From Pomacea canaliculata (Eukaryota > Mollusca > Gastropoda > Architaenioglossa > Ampullariidae), in contig NC_037596.1 of assembly GCF_003073045.1 (NCBI RefSeq), positions 27,812,392-27,876,391 of the forward strand: a stretch of 64,000 nt of DNA. Reading direction: 5' to 3'. The notes beneath the pieces were generated by a model. The model worked only from the letters and a program-made list of their open reading frames with translations, was not told the origin of the DNA and made no database searches. Each line of letters begins with the position of its first letter. The stretch's first letter is position 1. Position numbers and translations under genes: made by a program. Below, piece by piece: positions 25,129 through 37,011 of this stretch.

Positions 25129-26384
25129 AAAACATTTCATGACCATTATGCATGTATGTGAATAAATGTGTTTATACCTCTTTGTGTTTCTGTGTTTTCC
25201 CATTTGTGGAAGAAAGAAAACTCTTATTTGCTTAGATACTTTATTGACACAAGTTAACTCCCCTTTAAAACAATTCCTAATAACAATTTTTAAGATCCTC
25301 ATATTTTTAGTCTAGTCGCTAAGAGAAATACTCCCAACCAAAAAGCGTTAGGATAAGTTTTTATATTCTTCCGCGTGAATCACTTGCTTTACTGGGATGA
25401 CAAGTAAACAGTCACAACTGTTGGAAGGTTGGACATTTGAAGTAGATAAAAAAAGCAAGGATTATGGGAGGAACGTATCTGCTCATGTTTGTGTTCGATG
25501 CTTACTTCTAGTAACACAATGACAAGATAAAATCTTGGACTATTTTCACTAGCGTAGGAGTTTCTTGAACAGTGTGTGTCTACCTGTACACACATGCCGA
25601 CCTCACGGAGCACGGGTGTGAGCACAAGGAAGGAAATACCCGTGTTTATCGCATGATTTCGTTGCGACCGGATGTGGAATTTTTATCTCTTTTAACAAGA
25701 AATGTAAAATAAAACATGTCATGTCCATTATGCATGTATGGGATTTCATGAGTCGATGCCTCTTTCTGCTTCTACATTTTCCCATTCGTGGAAGAAACAA
25801 AACTATTACTGCTTAGACACTTTGTTGACAAAAGGTAACCCCCTGAATAAGAACATCTTTTTCTAAAAACAATATTTATAAGATCTGCATGTTTTTAGTG
25901 TAGTCGTAAAGATTGACACTTCCAAGTCAAACAGCGTAGAACATGTTTTAATTTTTTTGGCTTTAATTGCTTTGTTTACCGGGAAGACAAGTAAACATTC
26001 ACAACTTTTGGCAGGTTGCACATTTGACAGAAAAAAATCGTCAGGGAAGAAACCTATGTGTTCATGTTTGTGTTCAATGCTTACTTCTAACACCATAACA
26101 TGATAAAATCACGCACTATCTTGAATAGCGCAGGGGCTTTTTCACCTCGTGTACCTTCCTATTGACACGTGCCGACCTGAAGGTAATGGGATCATAGAAG
26201 AAGGAAGTCAATACCTGTCGTGTGTCGAAAAATATCAGTGAGACTAACGTTTGTTTGATTACGAGATTACAGTATTCAGCTCAGTCCACAGCAAGTGATC
26301 TGGTCTAGTGAGGAGTACCACACACTGGTTGTTGTTTGTAAAGTTATTCTAAACCTCGGAGATAAGCAGCTAACCATTTATGTG
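25129..26384 (+). promoter_or_regulatory. Duplicated 5' flank / presumed promoter of gene D
   Basis: Two tandem copies of the block that precedes genes B and E. Copy 1 is about 25129-25670 and ends at GTTGCGACCGG without the last 150 bases or so. Copy 2 is about 25672-26384 and runs directly into the gene D start codon. Both keep the TTTATGACCATTATGCAT-like start, the AAGAAA...TTTATTGACA stretch and the GTGTGTCTACCTGTACA or related segment. Only copy 2 is joined to an exon. Confidence 0.6.
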
Positions 26385-29300
26385 ATGGAGGCGAAGTTTT
26401 TGATATTTTACAGTCTTATTCTTCTCGAGCGAAAAGTATTTTCAGGTAAGTACAACTTTATGCAAAGCATTTTGTGTAATCACGGTCTTATATCATTGGT
26501 TTAGTAATTATAAAAGTATAAAACGTCGACACAAATATTTTAGCACCTTTTTGAGTGAAAAATATTAAAACTTTATTCGATTTTTATTGCTTGCCTTTGT
26601 TTAGCAATCAACATTGAAGAATGTCCAACTGGCATGATAAATGTAACGGAGGACGATGAGCTCAGCCTTACGTGTGGTCCATCTTACAGTGAGATAGAGT
26701 GGTTTTATTCTAGAAACAGCTCCTTGGGGGACTACATCGGCTACTGCAGTGGAACATATTGCTATTCCACACAGACAAATAAGTTCAGAATACACGCCAA
26801 CTGGGCTTCGTGGCCTTCACGGTTGTACAAAAGCACTTTAGACATCACTAATGTCACGAGGGAGGAAGCTCGTTTTTTCCATTGTAAAGATTCTGAATCG
26901 ATGTATACGTGTAGACTTCGAGTAACAGGTGGGTAGTATGCTTTTCATTATTCTTAGCAGTTCGGGGCATTCGAGACTGTAACTTGCTTACATGCCTATC
27001 TTGACTGCCATCTATGTGCATTTTAGTAACATGTAACACTGTTAGCAGGCAAGGCGGAAAGAGCATGGTGGTGCCTCCTGTACTTAATGTTCCTGCTTTC
27101 ACCTGGATATCCCACTTTCTTATCTCTCTTTTCTCTCTAATAATGTTTTCATTTAGGTAAAAGAAACAAACGAATCGTAGATGATATTTTAAAGCTGAGA
27201 ATTTATAGACGTTTTACATTATTTTTTTTCAGTTATAATTCCTGATTTTTAAAATTTTTTTTTGTTTTTTTGTTGTTGTTTTTTTTTTGTTTTTATCCTC
27301 GGCCTCACAATTTGAATTTCTGCCTGTACTGTTTTGAAATCATGTCTTTCAGCAAGTTGACAGTGCTGACTTCATCAAGTCCTCCACTCATTTGTGTCAC
27401 TATTGAACAGTGAGATTGTCTTTGTGACTTTCCAGGATGAACTGGAGGAAATAAGTCGCAGCTGTCACGTGTCCCGATCTATAAATGCCATTAAATTTGC
27501 GATTTACAAAATATTGAAAGCAGTATTTCGATGGATTTCTAATGTTTACTTTTCTATGGCTTTTCAACTCATAATGGATTTTTAAAGGCGTGCAATTCAG
27601 CGAGCAGCTAAAATAAATAAATTAAAAAAAAATTCTATTAGATAAATTGTATGACTGGAACTGCGGTATGTGAAAAAGCATTTGCAGCCTTTATTACTGG
27701 TTTTCGATAACTTTCGCAAGCTGGGAGCAGCTTTGACATAATGTTTTAAGGTATACAATAAATATGCATGTTATGTTGTGTGCGTACATGTGTCTGTGTG
27801 TTGCACCTTTAGCGTACCCATAAACCGGGATTACATCATCTTTGACTTTATTAATATTGCTTACCAAGAAAGTAGAACTATGTCGTTACCTTAGAAAAAG
27901 CAGATCTTATACACATAATGTTTTACCAGTACCTGCTAATCTGGTTTCCGAAAACTGCAATTTGGAGATATCAAACTGGAAAGTGCAAGGAACATGCCAC
28001 GTTGCAAGGATGTACTCGTCAGATTCCATCTACAAATGCACGTGGAGAGTAAATGATGCCGAGGTAACAATAAGAAGAAACAATGACCAGATATAACATG
28101 ATTTGTAATAAATAATGATAAACTACTTTGTTCAATAGTACATCTATGCTGCAGTAAAAATCCTTTTCACAATGTAAAAACAATGTACAGTCCATCACCA
28201 TTTTAATATTCTAAGGGACTAAATGAACAATAGATATGCATATATAAGAAAGTAAGGCAGCATGAGTTCAGAGCAAACTATGTACTTGACAAAAAGCAAA
28301 ATTACTTTTAAAGCTCTCTAACCAAACACACTTTCAGACACTTCAAATTAACATCTTTCTGCATGCTAGCTTTATGTGATAAAGTGATTAAAATTTATCC
28401 CAGTTTCGTCAAATACATTAGAAATGCCATACGACTTTTAAATTTCACTACTTTTAATATCAATTTCCTACCTTGCTAATATGTGAGCATAAATACCTAT
28501 TGTTGTCTATTCGATCATCAATTAAAAAATAAGCCATTCACTATTTTTGTGTGTTTTTTCGTAAATTTCTCTGAGACTTCAAACCTGAAATAACAAAATA
28601 TCACTTTCACTCCTGTAATTAAGAAATATTAGGAGTAACAATCGGTAAAAGCTATTTAATAGATATTTATATTTATCAACGCAATCAAATCAATACTGGT
28701 TCAGACACGAGAACTGTCGTGCTTTTTTATAATATTTATTTTTGTTATATATAGAAAGTGTTTGTAATAATGCTAGTTTTTACGGTGATTTTTAGAATGT
28801 TTGTAATCAGCTATGAATTATTTGATTGCAGCTACCCTCTGGTTTTGAAGAACCCCTTACTAATTGGACTGACAGGTATACAAGCTATTTGAATAGAACC
28901 TACATGAGGGGAAATTGCTCTTTTAAACAGGAAATGCCTTCTGTAAGGTACAGCTACACCTATAAAATCAGTATTGATCCTGGTCTTCAAATCTTCATTG
29001 TAAAGACGATTAACATAGGTAATCTTGAACTAATTAATATTAAATATTACAATTTGTAATGTTGCTTGTACCTTTCTAACGATTTAAATTAATCACATGT
29101 AATTTTATATTTTATCTTAATTTACATGTTAAGGTTTAGTAGCGTTATCGGAAATATAACTATTACATTTTAATTAAAGCTTTGGGTAGAAAATAAACAG
29201 AATACAGGCACTAACTAGATAAGAGTTAAATATATGTTATACATATAACTATTATAAGCCCTTGCACGTGTTAAATACGAAGTAGTTTAACCTTATTAGT

Positions 29301-32300
29301 CTGCAATAGCAATTACAAACACTATTTAATGTAACCTATACAGTCAAATCTCCCTACTATGCCACCTCTCTACTATGCCACTCTCGGTATTATGCCACTT
29401 TTGCTCGGTCCCGACTATAAATTCAATGTAAAAAAAAATTTACTATGCCACCCCTACTCTCGCTACTATGCCACTTTTTTGTGACTGTTACAAGACACAA
29501 GTTGTAAAATTCCGCTCAGTGCTCGATTATTATACTGTATGGTAGTGTGGGACATCGCAGTTAGGTGGATGGAACCTAGCACGCACACAGTGAGGGTGGA
29601 GGCTGGCAATGTGGGAGTGGGGGTGGTCGCTAGCCGGGTGACAGTCACGTGACAGAGGGAAGGTGTGAGGGAGTCGACTAGCGACAGGATTCAGGTGCGC
29701 GGATGTGGTATGGAGGGGTGGAGGATGAAGAGGTGAGGGGGAGAATGAGAGGAGACAGCTAGCGAAGCCGACGATTCTTGAGAGCTTTGGACCAGACCTG
29801 GGCAAAGGCCTCCTGTCTCTGACCGGCCCGCCCGCCAGTATTATATACTATATACAGTATTGGGTAAAACTGAGTTAACTATATTAGTCCGGCCTCTAAA
29901 ACTATCCCAATGTCTCATGCGGTCCTTGGAAAATTAATTGCCCACCCTGCTTGGACTGACTGGTAACTTGAGCAAATAAAGCCGTTTTTACGAACACTCT
30001 CTACTATGCCACTCTCCCTACTATGCCACTTTTGCTCGGTCCCGGTAGGTGGCATAGTAGGGAGATTTGACTGTATAAGCAATTTAAAGCTCAGTGCCCA
30101 CATATACACATTAAATGTATCTGTATATTCATCAAATTATCTTTTACAACGACAACAATTTCTGTACACAGACAACAGCAACAACAGTAGGTCACATCAG
30201 GATCCCACACTCATTACGGCCATGAGAATAGTTTCGGTGCATGACACTTTAAATTAATGAGTTACGATATTACTTTCTTTTTTTACACACAGGCATACGA
30301 AAATAGAAAAGTCCGCTAAGCGTCAGTTTATTATATTTCTTAAAGGCAAAAAGAATGAAAGAAAGTACTCACCATTTATATATAAAATGTTCAATTTTTC
30401 TCTTTTATGTACATATATTAATATCTTAATGTAGATGACATATTCCTCCACTGAAAGCTACAATATTTTATAATAATGTCCATTGTGCAGAGCCTCCTAA
30501 GAAGCCTGAGATCAACTGTTCAGAAACCGTTCTTGAAGGATCGACTGTCGTCTGTATGTGCACCTCTCAAAACAGAGGAAACCCGCCTGCAAAATTTGCT
30601 TGGGATGGAATAGATACTGATATACTACTTCTTCGCAATGTCACCCGACAACAAAACTGCACTAAATATGCATGCCGACAGACTTGGGGTCCTTACGGAT
30701 TTATCAACACTACAGTTAACTACACCTTAACAGTAGCATGTAAGTATGTTTATACTGTTCACAAATCTAGTTTTTTCACAGTTGGAAAATTGATTCATGA
30801 TGCATACTTGTGATTGCTAAAATAACCAAATTTTTTAGGCTGTAAGAATATATAAACATAAAAATACTTTTCAGTCAATATGCGCATGGGGTAGAATGAA
30901 CACACGCCCGACACCCTTCACACGCATGCACACACACACCCATGGGCACACAGACACACTGAATGAATATGTTGTGCACAGACCGGCCATTGGATGTCAA
31001 CGTTTCCATTGGGATATTAGAAAATGGAAGAAAGACGGAAAATTGGACAAATACGGGAACACATCCTTTGCCGTTCATATTGTTCCCGTCAGCCATGTTT
31101 CGGTGGAACATCTCCTGTGACCAAACGACTGTTACCATGACTACCAGCACGTGCACCAGCTGCCCGCACGTGATACAGATGGCGACATTGCATGCAGTGC
31201 ACAGCCTATAACACAGTTTTTAATAATTCGTCTGTTGGGACAAACCTTTTCGTGAACATTACATATACAAAAAGTAAAATATCTTCATGAGGTACACTCA
31301 GTAAAGCAATGCCAATGAGAAGCAATTGCTATGACAATAATTTTTTCAATGTTATACTAGGTTTCATAAACATTTTATATGTATTAGGTTTTTACATATT
31401 TTTTTCAATTTTTTAATAATTGTTAAATAGCAATCTGTAGTTAACAATTATTGCTTACATGGGAACCTAGGTATGTACCTTGTGACAAGTACAGAAGAGA
31501 GCATCACGCAGGCAGATGAAAAGAGCACAAAAGAAAAGGACACGTCATCGTCGGGCAGCATTAACGGAGGACTAATTGGTGGCATTGTTGCAGCTGTAGT
31601 TTTTGCAATTATAGTCGGAGCTGTCATTGTTATCTTCATAGTCAAGCGGCGGAAAGGTGTGTATATCCTACTTTATATTCATTTAACGTTTATTAAAGGA
31701 ATCTAAGTCAATTCCGAGTTGTCGTCTCTCTTTGATATCCCGTATCAACTTTCTTACACACAAGCTAAAATTGTTAATGATGCCTTGATCGAGAACTTGA
31801 AGCTTTGGTGTCGTGTTCAACAGAAACTCATGATTGACACGCACACTTTACTTCTTTTTTCACCTTTAGCATTTTTTATTTTGTCAGGAGTGCATTTAAA
31901 GAAAAAAATTGTTTCGTCTGCATTGAAGACTTCATGAAAACTTTAATCTTAAAAAAAAAATCTGGCAGTGTCTGTATCCAGTAGCTGCAAAATCTTTTAT
32001 GAATTGTGAGCATTTTTATCGCCTAGCCTGATAAACACAATTCCTTGTCTTTTTTCTTGGTTTTTATTTACTGTTTTTATTTTATGCCTCTCTCGTTTTA
32101 ACTGTACTTCTTCTATTTTTTATTGACAAAGATTTTCACTTACTAATAAATTTTATTCTCGCATACACATATTATTATAAAAATTTCTTTTATATTTGAC
32201 GTCTACAGAAAGGTCCTTCTGGGCATCCTTTTCACTAATGACGACGATAATATATCCACATTTGTTTCCAAATCTCAGATCCAATGTACGAGACAGCTAG

Positions 32301-33286
32301 AAAACCAGATAACAACGAACATAATTATGAAGACCTTACTCAGAACAGGTGTGAAGTTCGCCAGCCAACAGGTAAAAATATAGGGCACTGGATCTTTGGT
32401 ATGTTAATATACTTTTAGGTTCAATTCTGTTCACTTAATGTTTTAATTCCGTAAATTAAAAGTCGAATATTTACTAAAATGTTTGGATTTTCCTGCTTGG
32501 TATTAGTAGGCAAGAACAGTAAGCTGAAGCACAACCTTTTCAAAATGTAAATTAAAGTTCAGAAAGTTTATACAGTAGCTTTACAGAGGACCAGTGGACC
32601 ACAACTCAAATGATTTTTTACACTGTTTGAGGTGTGAAAACGCCAATAAGAACAGCTCTAGTGCTAACAGGGCTTCGTCCCTTTATTCCCGCATTCCTTC
32701 CCTCACTGGACCTGGTCGAGTAAATATAAACCTCTTGACGGTTTGTGTAAGGCCTGAGATTCATTTTAGGTTTAGTTGGCGTAAATCAGACACACAAGGA
32801 AAAGCCAGTAGTAGAACTAATATGGTGCTTAAAACGAAACGGATGAACAGAACAGAGCAGATTAACGGATCTAGCAACAATTATAGTGAATCCTCACTGT
32901 GGACATAGGAAACTTAATTATCAAGAGCAATTGACAACAGAAGGAATAAAAGGCACCTGTGTCATCGCTTCTCCGACCCTCCTCCCACAGCTCTCCAATC
33001 CCTTCCCATTCTCCACTCCCTATATTCTTCCAGATCCCCATCCATCACAATGCGAAGTCGCCTTTACATGGGACACTTTTCCTTTTTTAAAATAAACATA
33101 CCAAAAATGCCATGACACAACATGTTCTGGAGGTTAAAAAGTTAAAAGCCTCGGGAAGGCGCTATTCTACATAATAAAGATGAAGTAAATTTTGAACAGA
33201 AATGTGTAAGGAAAATATCATTTTTTCCTGTTTTAGGTGCAAGCTACAAAGAGGTTACAAGACCAAACACTGATGGACATATGTAA
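26385..33286 (+). CDS. Gene D: three-Ig type I receptor with short tail (tail 2); fourth Ig exon decayed
   Basis: Supported exons: 26385-26445 (signal peptide MEAKFLIFYS), 26605-26928 (domain 1), 27930-28063 plus 28832-29018 (domain 2), 30491-30739 (domain 3), 31471-31656 (membrane), 32279-32371 and 33237-33286 (tail 2). This set stays in frame and gives about 427 residues. The domain 4 exon (30982-31291) has lost its frame and its first core cysteine, but joining domain 3 straight to the membrane exon keeps phase 1. The membrane exon acceptor is shifted: the site used in E reads ACAAG here and is out of frame, while AACCTAG at 31464-31470 gives an in-frame exon. No tail-1 exons lie between 31656 and 32279. 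The tail reads DPMYETARKPDNNEHNYEDL, then SYKEVTRP. Exon 1 uses an ordinary GTAAGT donor, unlike B and E. Confidence 0.7.
29341..30073. mobile_element. Non-autonomous pogo/Tigger-like DNA transposon in intron 4 of gene D
   Basis: A 733-base element with terminal inverted repeats CAGTCAAATCTCCCTACTAT at both ends (inverted at 30045-30073), flanked by TA at 29339-29340 and 30074-30075. The subterminal regions carry several direct copies of CTACTATGCCACTCTC and TTTTGCTCGGTCCCG. Inverted repeats beginning CAGT and a TA target duplication are typical of the Tc1/mariner superfamily, pogo branch. No transposase frame is seen inside, so it depends on another copy. It is more G+C-rich than its surroundings. 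Confidence 0.85.
30982..31291 (+). pseudogene. Decayed fourth Ig exon of gene D
   Basis: It aligns with the gene E domain 4 exon (41657-41944). It keeps PSAMFRWNISC and TMTTSTCT in one frame and, from the CTGCCC point onward, the rest of the domain in another, because two extra bases precede that point. The region that should hold the first core cysteine (SFMCTAKD in E) is altered by indels, and the in-frame reading stops after about 76 codons. A CA-repeat tract lies just upstream, near 30920-30960. Skipping this exon is frame-neutral. Confidence 0.75.
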
Positions 33287-36200
33287 GGAGAAGTTATTCT
33301 TAAAGATCGGAATGCCTCGCAAACTACAGGTATGTCAAAAATACAATTTAATATACAGCGTACTACAAGAAGTGTGTTTCACAAGTTTCAAATATTTCTA
33401 AAATTTTCTAACATAAATACGGTCTTTCCCGATAAACAGGGTACTAGTCGAGAAATGAACACTATAAAAGTATCTTTTACAACAAACTATGGAATACTCT
33501 GCTTAAATGAAAATGTTTGTAACCGCGAACAGTGAAGGGTGATTTATAAATCACATGTTTATGTTAGGACGATGGTAGCATATAGTAATCTGTATAGTTT
33601 AACTTTTTTTACATATAATTTTTTTCCACTTCCCTAGATGCAGTCTTTCTTATACCAAGGACACCAAGGACTGCTCGCATTTCCTAAAAAGACTTGTTAA
33701 AACCTACAGAAATGAGAGAAACAAGAACAAAAAGATAAGCTGATGTTTAAGGTTCACATTCCACAAGAAAAGGTGTGTTGTTAGCATCTCGCCAGACCTC
33801 AGCCCACCTTCTTCTTTCACGCTTGCTGTGATCATCTATTAACAATAAAACACAACTAAAACAGTTAAAAACTCAGTTATGTGTATTCATTCGAGTCGTA
33901 GCAAGTTACAATATGTTATTGTAGAGGGCTTAATCATAGAAACAAGCAAATTCTTCTTATTATCTTACTTAAGCCCCCAGCAAGCATAAAACCACAACTA
34001 GAAGCAAGTATATATAAAACCTTTATCGATGGTCTCCACTGCTATGTGCTACAAACCTATTATCTCTATTCTTCGTCTTTTCTTTTTAATTTGTCTTTTA
34101 TTTATAGCCGAACTGATTCTCTTTCTTGCAACTCCTAATTAAAATTTTCAACTTCAATTCTAGCTCCTACTCCTCGAGTGAGCAAATATGCCTCGAGTTC
34201 TTTTTTATTTACATCTACCTCACACCTGCACTTAGCCGACCTGGGAGTCCCTAAAGTGTCCTGATTTTTTTTTTTTTTTTTTGCTCGGTGCGTTGTTCGC
34301 TTCTCTTTCTCTCGTCATGTCGTTCATGTTGTGTCCCAGGTAGGACTAGAAAAACAGTCGAGTACTGGATGAGAATTTTACTTCCTTGTAGATGTCGACA
34401 ACACTGTCACCTGATCCTGTTATCAGCACACCTTTCGTCTCTCTTTCTCTCTCTTTATTTTAAATATCCTCTTTTCCTCTTTTCCTCTCGTTGTCTTAGG
34501 GAGAAACTATTTCAACATTTATATAAAATATAAGTAATGCTAGACGATTGCAATCTGAAAACTGACCTGGTGGACAAATACAGTTGTATTGTAACTATTT
34601 AAAAAATATATATTTTTCGAAATAAAATAAATGATTAATTACCATGTTCTATATGAAATAAGCTCTATAATAAATGCGTGCGTGTTTCTTTGTATGCTTG
34701 CGTTCTCATACGTTTTGTGTGTGAGGGTGACGCATGGCTTACGTTTAACGGTGTAAGAAGGGAGGAAGAAAGAGAGAAGAATGAGAGACTGAGAGGTTTC
34801 CTTCAGATAAGCAGTTCAACTCACAGCACACGATGTGCACAGGTGAAGTCAGACACAAGCAGGTGACACACTGTTTGTTCACTGGGCTGTCACACCAACA
34901 CACTGGCAGAATGACTAGGCAGCAACAATGTCAACACCTGGAACAGAATTTGAGACCAGTTGTCCTACATACCAAGGGACTTATGGGCTATTATTTTATT
35001 TAATCTTTTCTACTTTTTAATTTTCTCACTCCTTCTCTTTTCTTATCCCTCTTTTCTATCTTCTATTTACCATGGTAACCTATAAATAACATGTTGAATT
35101 TTAGCCGACGGATGATAACTTAGAAATCCTTATTGTGCAGCCTTCTGTCTGCTCACAAATAACAAATAAGGCCACACAAATGACAGACACTCCATCGGCT
35201 CTATAATTTCTTTAACGGCTTCACAAATTTAAAAACTAAAAATGCAAAGAAAGAAAAAGATATAAATGTGTGCCTTATGACTTGAGTCCTAAAGAGGAAT
35301 GCACTGTAATTATCAACCCTACCGACACAAGGCGATATCATAGACCAGTTGTGTGACCTACATGTCTTACAGGGTCGGGTGCGCCAGTGACGGTTACTGT
35401 GTACGTCCTTCGAATTACATTACGAGTTTTTCTCCAGCGAGTGAGAAACCTGTCGCTAGCTCCCTCACACACTCAGTTACGCAAAATTAATCATTTGGGG
35501 TAAGAGAATTAAAGACAGTAGACAGTAGTCCACACACACCAGCTATGACAGTGACACAATAGAAGACAACAATAAATATCACTACATTTCTTTCTCACGC
35601 CCTGTACACAATACAAAAAAAGCAATAAAACAAATTCTTCTTATTTCTTTGGTTCAACTATAAACACATTTTAGACGGTTCTTTCCCCCAAAGAGTTTAT
35701 AGAGGCTCCTATGTAGAAAATTATTCATAACATGAAAATGAAAAAAGACTGCTGCACATTTATAGACACATACTACATTGTTTTAAGGACATGACACTTT
35801 CCTACATTAAAATGTCGATTTTAAAACACTTCAATTTGTATTTGTCTTTTAAAAAAGATTAAACGCTTGCAAAAACAATTCGATTGAAAACTCTAAATCT
35901 GTCCTGAACATAAACATTAGATACTTGGGAAGTACTATATTTTAATTCTAGAACTTTTTACGTTAAATGAGGCGTTAACACTAAAAAGATGGATTTAGCG
36001 CTGAGTTCTAGCAAGAACGTAATGTGTTTCCTGACTACAACCCATTCCCTTGTAGTAAAAGGCATGAAACCCATGTGAATATATTTTAGTTTTATGCAGA
36101 GATTAAATATCCACGTAACCAACTCTTATTTAGGTAATCACTTCCATTACCTTTTCCGCTCTCTCTCTCAAACGTATTTTCTAGGATGTTCTATTTCGTA

Positions 36201-36340
36201 TGTGAACTTTAACCTTCCCGTTTAAATTCTGCACGGTTAGGCGGAATTCTGATTGGCTGAAAACATTTGTTTTTTCCTCTGTCTTAATTATAACCGGACT
36301 CAATCGACCCAAACCGGAATCACTTTGACAGCAGAAAAAT
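32846..36340. repeat. Second copy of the A-type 3' region, behind and within the end of gene D
   Basis: It matches window positions 1-2960, so the last intron, last exon and 3' flank of A and D are one duplicated block. It differs by about 540 extra bases at 35424-35966, either an insertion here or a deletion in the A copy, in which I see no coding frame or terminal repeats. Homology with the A flank ends near 36340; homology with the B promoter block starts at 36421. Confidence 0.75.
33844..33849 (+). promoter_or_regulatory. Poly(A) signal AATAAA of gene D
   Basis: AATAAA about 560 bases after the gene D stop, in the same context as 999-1004 behind gene A. Confidence 0.4.
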
Positions 36341-36420
36341 CAAGGATAGAAGGAAGATGAAGGTCATTCTCATGGTTGAGCTAGCAAAGCTGACAGACTC
36401 AGCACTCAACTCTTACTACC

Positions 36421-37011
36421 TCCGACACTTTATTGACAAAAGCTAACCCCCTTGAATAAGAACATTTATTCCTAATATCATTTTTTTTTATAAGAGCTGC
36501 ATATTTTTTAGTGTAGTCGTAAAAAGAGATACTCTCAGGCAAAGAGCATTAAGACATGGTTTTGTATTCTTCCTCGTTGATCGCTTTGTTTACTGGGAAG
36601 ACAATTAAATAAATAGTTAAAACTTTAGGCAGGTTGGACCACTGACAGAAAAAAAAAACACGCAAAGATTTTTGGGGTAACATAAGTGCTTATGTCTGTG
36701 TTCAATGCTTACTTCTCGTAACACGATGACATAATAAAAACAAGCACTATTTTCAGTAGCGTAGGAGTTTTTGCGTGTGTGTCTACCTGTATACACATGC
36801 CGACCTCACGCGGACGGTGTTGAGCACAGGGAAGTAAATACCTGTCGTGTGTCACACAATGTCGGTGCGACTGGAGTTTGTTTGACTACGACAGTACAGT
36901 ATTCAGCCCCGTACACAGCAAGTGATTAAGCCTAATGAAGAGCACTACTGAGATAGTTTTTGTCTACAGTGTAGGGTCTAAAACTGAAATTGACAGATGA
37001 AGAGTGAAGTA
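36421..37011 (+). promoter_or_regulatory. Conserved 5' flank / presumed promoter of gene E
   Basis: About 590 bases matching 3655-4236 before gene B and 25780-26384 before gene D, starting with GACACTTTATTGACAAAAG and ending at the ATG. The context at the start codon (GTAATGGGGCCGAAG) is nearly that of gene B. Confidence 0.55.

Noticed and set aside
32594-32908. 104-codon open frame between the two tail-2 exons of gene D
   Set aside because: It is intronic, has no splice context or domain content, and is not kept as a frame in the equivalent part of gene E.
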